From Streptomyces hainanensis (GTDB lineage: Bacteria > Actinomycetota > Actinomycetes > Streptomycetales > Streptomycetaceae): 56,005 nucleotides of DNA. The notes beneath the pieces were generated by a model. The model was given only the letters and a program-made list of their open reading frames with translations. It had not been told where the DNA came from and did not search any database. Location of the stretch: NCBI RefSeq assembly GCF_004348415.1, contig NZ_SMKI01000002.1, forward strand, positions 1-56,005, read 5' to 3'. The translations under genes and the position numbers were made by a program. Position 1 is the stretch's first letter; each line of letters starts with the position of its first letter. Shown here piece by piece: positions 5,930 to 13,778 of the stretch.

Positions 5930-7909
5930 TCACCCCGGGACGGCCACCACCAGGGTCATGGAGTCGCCGGAGCGCCGCTGCTCGATGACCGTGCCCTGCT
6001 GGAAACGGCCGTCGGCCCGGTCCTCGCGGGAGACGGAGAAGCCCTGGGCCTCCAACCCCTGGCGGGCCTGGTCGAACTGCTGGCCGAGGACGTTCGGGGT
6101 CTCCTCCGGGGTGTCCGGCTGGTCCGGATTCTGGTCCTGCCCGCCCGCCCCGACGGCGTAGACGATCTCGACGGGCGTGCCGGGCGCCACCTGCGCGCCG
6201 CCCTCCGGGGACTGCCGGATGACGGTGCCCGCCGCGATCGACGGGTTCTGCTCCTCCGACAGCACGGGCTCGAAGCCGGTGTTCCGCAGCGCCTGGGCCG
6301 CGGCGTTGAACTCCTGCCCGACGACGCTCGGGACGGCCACGGTCGACTGGTTCTCCGAGTCGCCCGGGTCCGGCTCCTCGTCGGAGTCCGACTCCGGCGC
6401 GTCCGCCACGACGAGCGTGACGGTCTCGCCGGGTTCGGCCTCCTCGCCGGCCTCCGGGTCCTGCGTCAGCACCGTGCCCGGCTCGGCGCTCCCGTCCTCC
6501 TGCGACTCCTGCGCCACCCGGAAGCCCGAGTCCTGGAGCTCGGCCAGCGCTTCCTGGAACGGGTCGCCGACGACGTTCGGGACCTCGACCGGCTCGGGGC
6601 CCGAGGACATGATCAGGGTGACGGTCTCGCCCCGCTCGATCTCCTCGTCCGCGGCCGGGCTGGTCTCGCAGACCGTGTCCGCCTCCTCGACGCAGGGCCT
6701 GCTCGTGCCCTCCGCGACCACCAGGCTCTGGTTGGCCGCGCGTGCCCTGGCGTCCTCGAAGGACAGGCCGGTCAGGTCGGGCACGGTCAGCGTGGTCCCG
6801 CCCCCGCCGTCGCCCTCGTCCGGGAAGAGGAGCCGGCCGATGGCGACGGCCCCGATCAGCACCAGCACGGCGCCCACGGCGAGCAGGACCGTCGACCGCT
6901 GGGACGAACGCCGCTGCGGCGGACGGCGGTTGGCCCGCCGGCCACCGCCGTCGGGGACGGCGGGCGCCACGCCGGTCCTGGCAGCGGACATCGCGGGCAT
7001 CGAGGCGGTCGCGGCGCCCGAGGCGCGGGAGGCGGACGGCTCGGGCGGCGGGGCGAACACCGCCATGCCGCGCCCTTCGAGCACGGCCTCCAGATCGGCC
7101 CGCATCTCGGCGGCCGACTGGTACCGCCACTCGCGGTCCTTGGCCAGGGACCGGAGCACGACGGCGTCGACGCCGGGCGAGATCCCCTCGGCGAGGACGC
7201 TGGGCGGCGTCGGCTCCTCGCTGACGTGCTGGTAGGCGACGGCGACCGGGCTGTCACCGACGAACGGCGGCCGGCCGGTGAGGAGCTCGTAGAGCATGCA
7301 GCCGGTCGAGTACAGGTCGGAGCGGGCGTCGACCTTCTCGCCCCTGGCCTGCTCGGGCGACATGTAGTGCGCCGTGCCGATGACGGCCGCCGTCTGCGTC
7401 ATCGTCATACCGGAGTCGCCCGAGGCGCGGGCGATGCCGAAGTCCATCACCTTGACCTGGCCGGCGGGGGTGAGCATGACGTTGGCCGGTTTGATGTCCC
7501 GGTGGACGATCCCGGCGCCGTGCGAGTAGTCCAGCGCCTGCAGCACGCCGACGCAGATCTCCATCACGCGCTCCGGCAGCAGGCCCCGGCCGGTGTGCAG
7601 CAGGTCGCGCAGCGTGGAGCCCTCGACGTACTCCATCACGATGTACGGCATCGGGACGCCGTTGACCTGGTCCTCGCCGGTGTCGTAGATGGCGGTGATC
7701 GCCGGGTGGTTCAGCGAGCCGGCGGACTGCGCCTCGCGGCGGAACCTGGCCTGGAAGACGGGGTCGCGGGCGAGGTCGCCGAGCAGTGTCTTGACGGCCA
7801 CCGTGCGGCCGAGACGGCTGTCGTGGGCCAGATACACCTCGGCCATGCCGCCCCGGCCAAGCACCTGGCGCAGCTCGTAGCGATCGGCGAAGCGCGGCGG
7901 CGCGTCCAT
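5930..7909 (-). CDS. pknB: PASTA-domain Ser/Thr protein kinase (PknB-type)
   Basis: The 659-aa protein is a membrane receptor kinase. The kinase domain spans about 11-275: glycine loop 'LGRGGMAEVY' (17-26), catalytic Lys 40, 'HRDIKPAN' (136-143), 'DFG' (157-159 region) and 'YMSPEQ' (182-187). A Pro/Ala-rich juxtamembrane linker leads to one membrane helix (about 341-362). Four extracellular PASTA repeats follow, opening with 'VPDLTG', 'VPNVVG', 'VPSVVG' and 'TPNVLG'; the last is the shortest. PASTA domains bind peptidoglycan fragments or lipid II, linking wall status to phosphorylation of division and wall enzymes. The gene stands alone rather than beside pbpA/rodA/fhaAB, so it is probably one of several paralogous PASTA kinases in the genome. 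The ATG at 7909 directly precedes the kinase fold. Confidence 0.95.
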   Translation of the reverse strand: MDAPPRFADRYELRQVLGRGGMAEVYLAHDSRLGRTVAVKTLLGDLARDPVFQARFRREAQSAGSLNHPAITAIYDTGEDQVNGVPMPYIVMEYVEGSTLRDLLHTGRGLLPERVMEICVGVLQALDYSHGAGIVHRDIKPANVMLTPAGQVKVMDFGIARASGDSGMTMTQTAAVIGTAHYMSPEQARGEKVDARSDLYSTGCMLYELLTGRPPFVGDSPVAVAYQHVSEEPTPPSVLAEGISPGVDAVVLRSLAKDREWRYQSAAEMRADLEAVLEGRGMAVFAPPPEPSASRASGAATASMPAMSAARTGVAPAVPDGGGRRANRRPPQRRSSQRSTVLLAVGAVLVLIGAVAIGRLLFPDEGDGGGGTTLTVPDLTGLSFEDARARAANQSLVVAEGTSRPCVEEADTVCETSPAADEEIERGETVTLIMSSGPEPVEVPNVVGDPFQEALAELQDSGFRVAQESQEDGSAEPGTVLTQDPEAGEEAEPGETVTLVVADAPESDSDEEPDPGDSENQSTVAVPSVVGQEFNAAAQALRNTGFEPVLSEEQNPSIAAGTVIRQSPEGGAQVAPGTPVEIVYAVGAGGQDQNPDQPDTPEETPNVLGQQFDQARQGLEAQGFSVSREDRADGRFQQGTVIEQRRSGDSMTLVVAVPG

Positions 7910-8025
7910 GTCGTCTGGTCTCCCCGGGGCAGGCGAAGTCCCGTGAGCCTAGCGGGAATTGGAGGCGAGTGTTCGCGACTCCGGTCGCAGCCGCTAAGAA
8001 CCGGGCATCGGGGTTTGGGGTGGGC

Positions 8026-8466
8026 TCAGGCGGTGAGAGGCTTCGCGTAGCAGAAGGTGCCGGGCCGGGTGGCGTACGTGCCCCACGGGTCGGTCGGCTC
8101 GTAGCCGGCGGACTCGTAGAGGGCGACGGCGGCCGGCTGGAGGTGGCCGGTGACGAGGCGGAGGCGGGTGTGGCCCAGCTCCGCCGCCTGCCGCTCGACC
8201 TCCTTGAGCAGCGCCCGGGCGATGCCCTGGCCACGGGCGGCCGGGGCGACGTACATCCGCTTGACCTCGCCGGTGCCGGCGACGCCGGTGGTCTGGACGG
8301 CGACACAGCCGACGGTCTCGCCGTCCACGACGGCCACCAGGTAGTGGGCGCCGGGGCCGATGCCCGAGCGGCCCTCCAGGCCGTACCGGGCGACCAGCTC
8401 GGCGAAGGCCGCGTCGAGCAACCGGATCAGGTCGAGGTCGTCGGCGGTGCGCTGCTCTATAAACAT
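8026..8466 (-). CDS. GNAT-family N-acetyltransferase
   Basis: The 146-aa protein contains a full GNAT domain. 'EVKRMYVAPAARGQGIAR' carries the acetyl-CoA loop R-G-Q-G-I-A, preceded by the strand 'YLVAVVDGETVGCVAV'. The closing helix-turn is 'PAAVALYESAGY', followed by a C-terminal 'GTFCYAKPL' strand typical of small putative acetyltransferases in this group. The substrate is unknown. An in-frame ATG also exists at 8475, but it falls inside the likely -10 (8476-8481), so the second ATG at 8466 and a leaderless or near-leaderless mRNA are preferred. The neighbours (kinase and PepSY protein) suggest no pathway. Confidence 0.85.
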   Translation of the reverse strand: MFIEQRTADDLDLIRLLDAAFAELVARYGLEGRSGIGPGAHYLVAVVDGETVGCVAVQTTGVAGTGEVKRMYVAPAARGQGIARALLKEVERQAAELGHTRLRLVTGHLQPAAVALYESAGYEPTDPWGTYATRPGTFCYAKPLTA

Positions 8467-8475
8467 GCCGAACAT

Positions 8476-8481
8476 TGTATA
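8476..8481 (-). promoter_or_regulatory. Likely -10 box of the acetyltransferase gene
   Basis: On the minus strand the sequence reads CTATACAATG; TATACA is a good -10 hexamer in this very GC-rich context. It sits immediately before the first possible ATG (8475), which implies transcription starts at or after that codon and favours translation from 8466. This is inferred from base composition and spacing only. Confidence 0.4.
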
Positions 8482-8491
8482 GGTATGAGAG

Positions 8492-8525
8492 CGGCGCGGG
8501 TCGGGGCTTTCCCCGACCCGCGCCG
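8492..8525. terminator. Strong hairpin terminator between PepSY and GNAT genes
   Basis: An inverted repeat with 15-bp perfect arms (8492-8506 and 8511-8525) closes on a CTTT loop. It lies 27 nt beyond the stop of the PepSY gene on the minus strand and would end its transcript. There is no U-tract, as is common in streptomycete terminators. Confidence 0.75.
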
Positions 8526-8552
8526 AGCGGTGCGTCAGTCGACCCGGTCGAC

Positions 8553-9311
8553 TCAGTCGTCGTCGCCGTCCTCGTGCTGGCCGCCGTCGTCGTCGTGCTG
8601 GTTCTGGCCGTCGTCGTCCGCCTCGTCGTCCGCCTCGTCATCGGACTGGTCGTCCGAGTCGTCGGAGGCGTCCTCACCCTGGTCGTCCTGGGTGGCGTCC
8701 GTGACCTCGCCGGAGGCCGGGTCGATCGACAGTTCGTGCTCGGTGCCGTCGTCCGCCTTCACCTCGACGTCCCAGTGACCGTCCTCGAAGTCGACGCCGT
8801 CCAGGTTGCCGGACACCTGGCCCAGCGCGATGTCGATAGCCTGCGCCGCGTCCACCTGGTTGTCGGCGGACCGGAGGGCGTCGGCCACCGCGGCGTCATC
8901 GTCGTCGGTGTCGCTCTCGTTCTCGACCTGGCTGTCGACGACCTGGGTACCGTCCGCGTTGACCTGGACCTTGTACCACTGGCCGTCCTCGCCGATGATC
9001 TCGATCTCCCAGCCGCCCGCGTTGCCGCCGTCGTCGTCGTTGAAGTCGACCTCGGCGACCGCGCCGGCCTGCTCGTTGAGCGCCGTGCTCACGGCCTGCC
9101 GGGCCGCGGACCCGGAGCCGCCCTCCGGACCGCTGTCCCGGGTGTCGTCGCCCGACGACGCGGCCGAGGAGTCCGCGACCGAAGTCGAGGCGCCGCCGGA
9201 GCCGGCGGTGTCGGACGGGCTGGACGAGCCACTCGCCGCTGCGGCGGTGAGGGCGCCACCGCCGATCACGGCACTGGCAACCACGGTGGTGAGAATGACC
9301 TTGCGCTTCAT
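8553..9311 (-). CDS. Secreted Asp-rich PepSY-domain protein
   Basis: The 252-aa protein starts with a clear Sec signal peptide ('MKRKVILTTVVASAVIGGG' and on, cleavage near residues 25-27). A Ser/Gly/Asp linker leads to two PepSY-like modules: about 70-130 ('AVSTALNEQAGAVAEVDF' then 'WEIEIIGEDGQWYKVQVN') and about 150-210 ('AAQAIDIALGQ' then 'GHWDVEVKADDGTEHELSI'). The last 45 residues are mostly Asp/Glu/Gln. PepSY domains are found in protease inhibitors and extracellular sensor partners. The gene is divergent from an OmpR-type two-component system, and the 120-bp spacer holds a CTGAAG repeat array, so it is the likely target of that regulator. The acidic tail may bind cations; this is inference. 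Confidence 0.85.
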   Translation of the reverse strand: MKRKVILTTVVASAVIGGGALTAAAASGSSSPSDTAGSGGASTSVADSSAASSGDDTRDSGPEGGSGSAARQAVSTALNEQAGAVAEVDFNDDDGGNAGGWEIEIIGEDGQWYKVQVNADGTQVVDSQVENESDTDDDDAAVADALRSADNQVDAAQAIDIALGQVSGNLDGVDFEDGHWDVEVKADDGTEHELSIDPASGEVTDATQDDQGEDASDDSDDQSDDEADDEADDDGQNQHDDDGGQHEDGDDD

Positions 9312-9369
9312 GTGCGGGATTCCTCCCCGGTTGGCTTGCGCGAACGGTCTCGACCCTCGCTGATCGTTG

Positions 9370-9407
9370 CTGAAGGAGAGCTGAAGCCGCCTGAAGACGT
9401 CTTCAGG
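9370..9407. promoter_or_regulatory. CTGAAG direct-repeat array and 18-bp palindrome: response-regulator binding site
   Basis: CTGAAG occurs at 9370-9375, 9381-9386 and 9391-9396, spaced 11 and 10 bp apart, i.e. one helical turn. The third copy forms the left half of the perfect 18-bp palindrome CCTGAAGACGTCTTCAGG (9390-9407). OmpR/PhoB-type regulators bind tandem half-sites about one turn apart. The site lies between the divergent PepSY gene and the response regulator gene (start 9431), so it probably controls both. Confidence 0.65.
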
Positions 9408-9430
9408 AAAGATTTGCCAAGCTGTAGCGC

Positions 9431-10099
9431 ATGCGCGTGCTGATCGTGGAGGACGAGCGACGTCTCGCCCGCTCCCTCGCCCAGGGACTGACCGCCGAGG
9501 GCTTCGCCGTGGACGTGGTGCACACCGGCACCGACGGCCTGCACCAGGCCACCCAGAACGCCTACGACCTGATCATCCTCGACATCATGCTGCCCGGCCT
9601 CAACGGCTACCGGGTGTGCGCGGCGCTCCGCGCCGCCGGCGACGAGACCCCGATCCTGATGCTCACCGCCAAGGACGGCGAGTACGACGAGGCCGAGGGC
9701 CTGGACACCGGCGCCGACGACTACCTCACCAAACCGTTCTCCTACGTCGTCCTCGTGGCCAGGGTGCGCGCGCTGCTGCGCCGCCGGGGCGGCCGGGGCG
9801 CCGCGCCCGAGCTGCGGGTCGGCGACCTCACCGTCGACCGCGTCACCCGCCGGGTCACCAGGGGCGACACCGACGTCACCCTCACCGCCAAGGAGTTCGG
9901 CGTGCTGGAACACCTGGCCACCAGGGCGGGGGAGATCGTCTCCAAGGCCGAGATCCTGGAACACGGCTGGGACTTCGCCTACGACGGCGACCCCAACATC
10001 GTCGAGGTCTACATCAGCGCCCTGCGCCGCAAGCTGGGCCCCGGCCTGATCGTCACGGTGCGCGGCGCCGGCTACCGGCTGGTCGGAACCCGTGGCTAG
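9431..10099 (+). CDS. OmpR/PhoB-family response regulator
   Basis: The 222-aa regulator has an N-terminal receiver with the acidic pocket 'VEDE' (6-9), phospho-acceptor Asp51 in 'LIILDIMLPG', Thr79 and Lys101 ('YLTKPFSY'). The C-terminal winged helix (about 125-222) includes 'LTAKEFGVLEHLA', 'EILEHGWD' and 'VEVYISALRRKL'. Phosphorylated by the adjacent kinase, it should bind the CTGAAG array just upstream and control itself and the divergent PepSY gene. The ATG at 9431 starts directly with the first beta strand. The histidine kinase start overlaps the stop by 8 nt, so the two are translationally coupled. Confidence 0.93.
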   Translation: MRVLIVEDERRLARSLAQGLTAEGFAVDVVHTGTDGLHQATQNAYDLIILDIMLPGLNGYRVCAALRAAGDETPILMLTAKDGEYDEAEGLDTGADDYLTKPFSYVVLVARVRALLRRRGGRGAAPELRVGDLTVDRVTRRVTRGDTDVTLTAKEFGVLEHLATRAGEIVSKAEILEHGWDFAYDGDPNIVEVYISALRRKLGPGLIVTVRGAGYRLVGTRG

Positions 10100-11531
10100 C
10101 GTCCGCGCCCGCGCCACGCTGGGGGCCACGGCCGTGGTGGCGGTGGCACTGCTCGCCGCCGGCCTGCTGCTCCTCAACACGCTGCGCGCCAACGTCACCC
10201 AGCAGATCGGTGTCGAGGCGGAGGTCTCGGCCCGGGGCGTGGCCACGGAACTGGCCGCGGGTACCACGTTCGAGGACCTCAATCTGGACTCCGACACCCC
10301 TGTCCAGGTACTCGACGGCGACGGCAGGGTACGTGCCGTCAGCGACGACCTGGAGGCCATCACCGGCACCGGCCAGCCCGACGTGACGTCACGCGGCGCC
10401 GGGCTGAGCACGCACGACCTCGATGACGACGACGATGACGATGACGACGCCCCCGGCGAGGCGGAGCGGGGCGAGGTGTCGGAGCACGCCACCATGTCCA
10501 CCGGCACGGCCACCATCGACGGCGACACCGACGACTACCGTTTCGCCCGCGTCGAGGTGGTCGGTGACACGGGCGTGGAGGCCGTCGTCTTCGCCGGCGC
10601 GCCGCTCGACGTCGAGCAGGCCGCCGTGTCCGGCGCCCGCGGCTCCATGCTGGTCGGCTTCCCGCTCGTGCTGGCCCTGGTGGCCGTCGTCACCTGGCTG
10701 GTGACCCGGCGGGCGCTCGGCCCGGTCGAGGGGATCCGCCGCGAGATGGCCGCCATCACCCACTCCGAGGACCTGTCCCGGCGGGTGCCCGAGCCGGCCA
10801 GCCGGGACGAGATCGGGCGGCTCGCCAGGACCACCAACGAGACGCTCGCCGCCCTGGAGAGCTCCGTGGAACGGCAGCGCCGCTTCGTCGCCGACGCCTC
10901 GCACGAACTGCGCAGCCCGATCGCCTCGCTCCGCACCCAACTCGAGGTGGGCGAGGCCCACCCGGAACTGCTCGACGTGTCGGGCGCGGTCCAGGACACC
11001 GTCCGGCTCCAGGTACTCGCCGCCGACCTGCTGCTGCTGGCCAGGCTCGACGCGGGGGAGCGGCCGGTGGCCGGGGCGGTCAGACTCGACCGGCTGGTCG
11101 CCGACGAGACGGGGCAGCGCACCGGCGACCGGCTCCCGATCGACGTCGGCGACCTGCCGGAGCTGACCGTCGACGGCTCGCGCGGCCAACTGGCCAGGGT
11201 GCTCGGCAACCTGCTGGACAACGGGCAGCGGCACGCGGCGGGACGGGTTCGGGTGACGCTGCGCGGCGAGGGCGACCAGGCGGTGCTCGAGGTCGCGGAC
11301 GACGGCGCCGGGGTCCCGGAAGAGGACCGCGAGCGGATCTTCGAACGCTTCGTCCGGCTCGACGACGCCCGCGGCCGCGACGAGGGCGGCGCCGGCCTCG
11401 GCCTGGCCATCGCCCGCGACGTGGCCGTCCGGCACGGCGGCACCCTGACCGTCTCCCGGGCCCCGGAGGGCGGCGCCCTCTTCACCCTCCGCCTACCGAC
11501 GGGCGACGCCGCAGGCGGCACCGACGTGTAG
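10092..11531 (+). CDS. Sensor histidine kinase with poly-Asp extracellular segment
   Basis: The 479-aa kinase has a first membrane helix at about 10-30, an extracytoplasmic sensor to about 185, a second helix (186-206), a HAMP domain (207-260), a HisKA domain with 'ASHELRSPIASLR' (His271), and an HATPase_c with 'NLLDNGQRHAAG', 'DDGAGVP' and 'GGAGLGLAIARD'. It autophosphorylates on His and passes the phosphate to the upstream regulator. The sensor region carries nine consecutive Asp (about 111-119), encoded by a GAY repeat at 10422-10448. This is unusual and suggests divalent-cation or cationic-peptide sensing. It starts with GTG at 10092 inside the regulator's 3' end. Confidence 0.93.
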   Translation: MASVRARATLGATAVVAVALLAAGLLLLNTLRANVTQQIGVEAEVSARGVATELAAGTTFEDLNLDSDTPVQVLDGDGRVRAVSDDLEAITGTGQPDVTSRGAGLSTHDLDDDDDDDDDAPGEAERGEVSEHATMSTGTATIDGDTDDYRFARVEVVGDTGVEAVVFAGAPLDVEQAAVSGARGSMLVGFPLVLALVAVVTWLVTRRALGPVEGIRREMAAITHSEDLSRRVPEPASRDEIGRLARTTNETLAALESSVERQRRFVADASHELRSPIASLRTQLEVGEAHPELLDVSGAVQDTVRLQVLAADLLLLARLDAGERPVAGAVRLDRLVADETGQRTGDRLPIDVGDLPELTVDGSRGQLARVLGNLLDNGQRHAAGRVRVTLRGEGDQAVLEVADDGAGVPEEDRERIFERFVRLDDARGRDEGGAGLGLAIARDVAVRHGGTLTVSRAPEGGALFTLRLPTGDAAGGTDV

Positions 11532-11573
11532 TACCGGAATCTCGTACCGCTGCGGTACGGTGGCCTCGTACCG
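11531..11573. promoter_or_regulatory. GTACCG operator cluster of the yefM/yoeB operon
   Basis: CGTACCGCTGCGGTACG (11543-11559) is an inverted repeat with 8-bp perfect arms around one T. A third half-site CGTACCG follows at 11567-11573 and a related GTACCGG precedes at 11531-11537. The cluster fills the space between the kinase stop and the antitoxin ATG at 11607. It is the likely autoregulatory operator bound by YefM-YoeB. Confidence 0.6.
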
Positions 11574-11606
11574 TTCAGGAGGGGCCGCGCGAAGGGAGAG
11601 CAGCGT

Positions 11607-11882
11607 ATGAGCATCAGTGCCAGCGAGGCCAGGAGGAGCCTGTTCCCGCTCATCGAGCGGGTGAACACGGACCACGATCCGGTGCGGATCACCTCCAAGG
11701 CCGGCGACGCCGTTCTCATGTCGGCCGACGACTACGACTCCTGGCAGGAGACCATCTACCTGCTGCGTTCCCCTGCCAACGCCCAGCGACTCATGGAAGC
11801 GGTCGCCCGGGACAGGGCGGGTGAGCCCGGAGTCGCCAGGACGATCGACGAACTCCGGGACATGGCCGGGGGTGAGGCGTGA
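11607..11882 (+). CDS. yefM: YefM-family antitoxin
   Basis: The 91-aa protein is a canonical YefM/Phd antitoxin: '[18 protein letters not shown]' at the N-terminus, '[19 protein letters not shown]' in the DNA-binding half, and '[20 protein letters not shown]' leading to the toxin-wrapping tail. It neutralises the YoeB partner and represses the operon through the GTACCG operator upstream. A GGAGGGG/AAGGGAG ribosome-binding region precedes the ATG. Its stop overlaps the toxin GTG by 4 nt. Confidence 0.92.
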   Translation: MSISASEARRSLFPLIERVNTDHDPVRITSKAGDAVLMSADDYDSWQETIYLLRSPANAQRLMEAVARDRAGEPGVARTIDELRDMAGGEA

Positions 11883-12136
11883 GGAGCGTCACCTTCGACC
11901 CCGCCGGCTGGGACGACTTCCTGTTCTGGCTCGCGTCCGACCGGAAGATGGCCCGCCGGATCACGCGCCTGATCGCGGAAATCCAGCGCACCCCCTTCGA
12001 GGGCATCGGCAAGCCCGAGCCGCTGAAGGGCGACCTCACGGGTTACTGGTCGCGTCGGATCGACGACGAACACCGACTCGTCTACCGCGCCGACGTCAAG
12101 GAAGTGAAGATCATCAAGGCCCGCTACCACTACTGA
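11879..12136 (+). CDS. yoeB: YoeB/Txe-family toxin
   Basis: The 85-aa toxin shows the full YoeB signature: '[18 protein letters not shown]', '[20 protein letters not shown]', '[20 protein letters not shown]' and the terminal 'KIIKARYHY' with the catalytic His-Tyr end. YoeB is a ribosome-dependent mRNA endonuclease that acts when the labile antitoxin is degraded. It starts with GTG at 11879 in a GTGA overlap with yefM. The length matches the E. coli and S. lividans homologues. Confidence 0.95.
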   Translation: MRSVTFDPAGWDDFLFWLASDRKMARRITRLIAEIQRTPFEGIGKPEPLKGDLTGYWSRRIDDEHRLVYRADVKEVKIIKARYHY

Positions 12137-12229
12137 CGGCGGGCGACCGCCGCGGTGCGACGGCCCGTCGCGCGCGCCTCCGGCGCGCTGCCGCGCCTCG
12201 GCCCGCCCGCGCCTCCGCGCCGAGGACGG

Positions 12230-12721
12230 TCAGCCGCGGCCCCGCTCCTCGTGCAGGTGGGCGGCCACCGGGCCGAGCGCGTGGAGGAGGGCCTTCAGGT
12301 CCTCGGGGGAGAGCAGGTCGACGAAGTGGCGGCGGACCGAGGCCACGTGGTGGGGGGCGACGTCCCGCATCGTCTCCCAGCCCTCGTCGGTGAGCACCGC
12401 GAAGAGGCCGCGCTTGTCGGAGTCGCAGTTCTCGCGGCGGACGAGACCGGCCCGTTCCATGCGGGTGATCTGGTGGGAGAGCCGGCTCTTGGACTGGAGG
12501 GTGGCGGCGGCGAGGTCGCTCATCCGCATCCGGCGTTCGTCCGACTCCGAGAGGTTGACCAGGATCTCGTAGTCGTTCATGGTCAGCCCGAACGGCTGGA
12601 GGTCACGCTCCAGCTGGTGGGTCAGCAGCTTGGTCACCTCCAGATGGGTGCGCCAGGCGCGCTGTTCCGCCTCGCTCAGCCAGCGGGTCTCCTGGGCGGC
12701 GGGGGCGGCTTCGGTGTCCAT
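12230..12721 (-). CDS. MarR-family transcriptional regulator
   Basis: The 163-aa protein is a typical MarR winged-helix regulator. A dimerisation helix ('LEVTKLLTHQLERDLQPFG') is followed by 'LTMNDYEILVNLSES', recognition region 'AATLQSKSRLSHQITRME', and wing 'CDSDKRGLFAVLTDEGW'. The family binds short palindromes and is released by small phenolic or lipophilic ligands. It is divergent from a DUF3817 membrane gene with about 70 bp between the starts, so it may control it. No ligand can be inferred. Confidence 0.9.
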   Translation of the reverse strand: MDTEAAPAAQETRWLSEAEQRAWRTHLEVTKLLTHQLERDLQPFGLTMNDYEILVNLSESDERRMRMSDLAAATLQSKSRLSHQITRMERAGLVRRENCDSDKRGLFAVLTDEGWETMRDVAPHHVASVRRHFVDLLSPEDLKALLHALGPVAAHLHEERGRG

Positions 12722-12790
12722 GCTCCGACTCTAACCAACCGGCCACCCCGGCCCGGAGGGGTCGGCGGCACCCCTGCGAGAATGGCCGGC

Positions 12791-13135
12791 ATGGACCTCA
12801 AGACCGCTAGCTCCCTGCGTCGGCTCCGGCTGGTGTCCGCCCCCGAGGCGGTCTCCTTCCTGGTGCTGCTGGTGTGCTCCGTGCTCAGGCGCACCACCGA
12901 CTTCGACGCCGTCCCCGTGATGGGCATGATCCACGGCGTGCTGTTCGTCGGCTACGTGCTGTTCTGGCTGGACGCCTGGAACCGCACGAAGTGGCCGCTG
13001 CCGACCGCCGCCTGGTTCTTCCTGATGTCGGTGCTGCCCATCGGCGGCTTCTTCGCCGAGCGTCGGCTGCGCCGGGCGCAGGACGACGCGGTGATCGCGG
13101 CCCGCGCCCGTCGCGAGGGCGTCGTCAACGCCTGA
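12791..13135 (+). CDS. DUF3817 integral membrane protein
   Basis: This 114-aa protein has three membrane helices in the DUF3817 pattern: 'LRLVSAPEAVSFLVLLVCSV', 'VMGMIHGVLFVGYVLFWLDA' with the conserved His, and 'TAAWFFLMSVLPIGGFFAER' ending at the membrane-exit 'ERRLRRAQ'. The function of the family is not established. An ATG 9 nt upstream (12782) is equally in frame; the second ATG is chosen because homologues begin 'MDLKT..'. It lies between two MarR genes, and a second DUF3817 gene follows 650 bp downstream. Confidence 0.85.
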   Translation: MDLKTASSLRRLRLVSAPEAVSFLVLLVCSVLRRTTDFDAVPVMGMIHGVLFVGYVLFWLDAWNRTKWPLPTAAWFFLMSVLPIGGFFAERRLRRAQDDAVIAARARREGVVNA

Positions 13136-13177
13136 CGCCCCGGCGGCGTCAGGTGACCAGCCGGTAGGGTCACAGGC

Positions 13178-13759
13178 GTGTCGAAACCGCTCAGCCTTCC
13201 CTTCGACCCGATCGCGCGCGCCGACGAACTCTGGCAGCGGCGCTGGGGAGCCGTGCCGGCGATGGGCGCCATCACCTCGATCATGCGGGCGCACCAGATC
13301 CTGCTGGCCGAGGTGGACGCCGTGGTCAAGCCCTACGGGCTGACCTTCGCGCGCTACGAGGCACTGGTGCTGCTCACCTTCAGCAAAAAGGGTGAACTGC
13401 CCATGTCCAAGATCGGCGAGCGGCTGATGGTGCATCCGACCTCGGTCACCAACACCGTCGACCGGCTGGTCCGCTCGGGCCTGGTGACCAAGCGCCCCAA
13501 CCCCAACGACGGCCGCGGCACCCTCGCCTCCATCACCGACGAGGGCCGCGCCGTGTGCGACGCCGCCACCCGCGACCTGATGGCCATGGACTTCGGCCTC
13601 GGCGTCTACGACGGCGAGGAGTGCCAGGAGATCTTCGCGCTGCTGCGCCCGCTGCGGGTGGCCGCCCAGGACTTCGCCGACGGCGAGCCCGCGCCCGCGG
13701 CCGGGGCCCCTCGCGGCCCGGCGTCGGACCCGGCCCCCCGGGAAGATCGCCCCGAATGA
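13178..13759 (+). CDS. MarR-family transcriptional regulator
   Basis: The 193-aa regulator carries a MarR winged helix at about 30-165: 'VVKPYGLTFARYEALVLLTF', recognition helix 'LMVHPTSVTNTVDRLVRSG', wing 'NPNDGRGTLASITDEGR'. The C-terminal 25 residues are a Pro/Ala-rich disordered tail. The GTG start at 13178 has no clear ribosome-binding site, so the message may be leaderless. It is followed 19 nt later by a DUF3817 membrane gene and then icmA, so it is a candidate regulator of that transcript. Confidence 0.9.
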   Translation: MSKPLSLPFDPIARADELWQRRWGAVPAMGAITSIMRAHQILLAEVDAVVKPYGLTFARYEALVLLTFSKKGELPMSKIGERLMVHPTSVTNTVDRLVRSGLVTKRPNPNDGRGTLASITDEGRAVCDAATRDLMAMDFGLGVYDGEECQEIFALLRPLRVAAQDFADGEPAPAAGAPRGPASDPAPREDRPE

Positions 13760-13778
13760 CCCGTTAGGCTCTGGAGCC

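Noticed and set aside
2958-8050. Very long open frames on both strands (up to about 1,150 codons) crossing the ATPase, kinase and acetyltransferase genes.
   Set aside because: They are antisense or out-of-phase shadows of real genes in high-GC DNA. Their composition is Arg/Gly/Ala/Pro-rich with no domain motifs, while the opposite or alternative frames carry clear conserved motifs.
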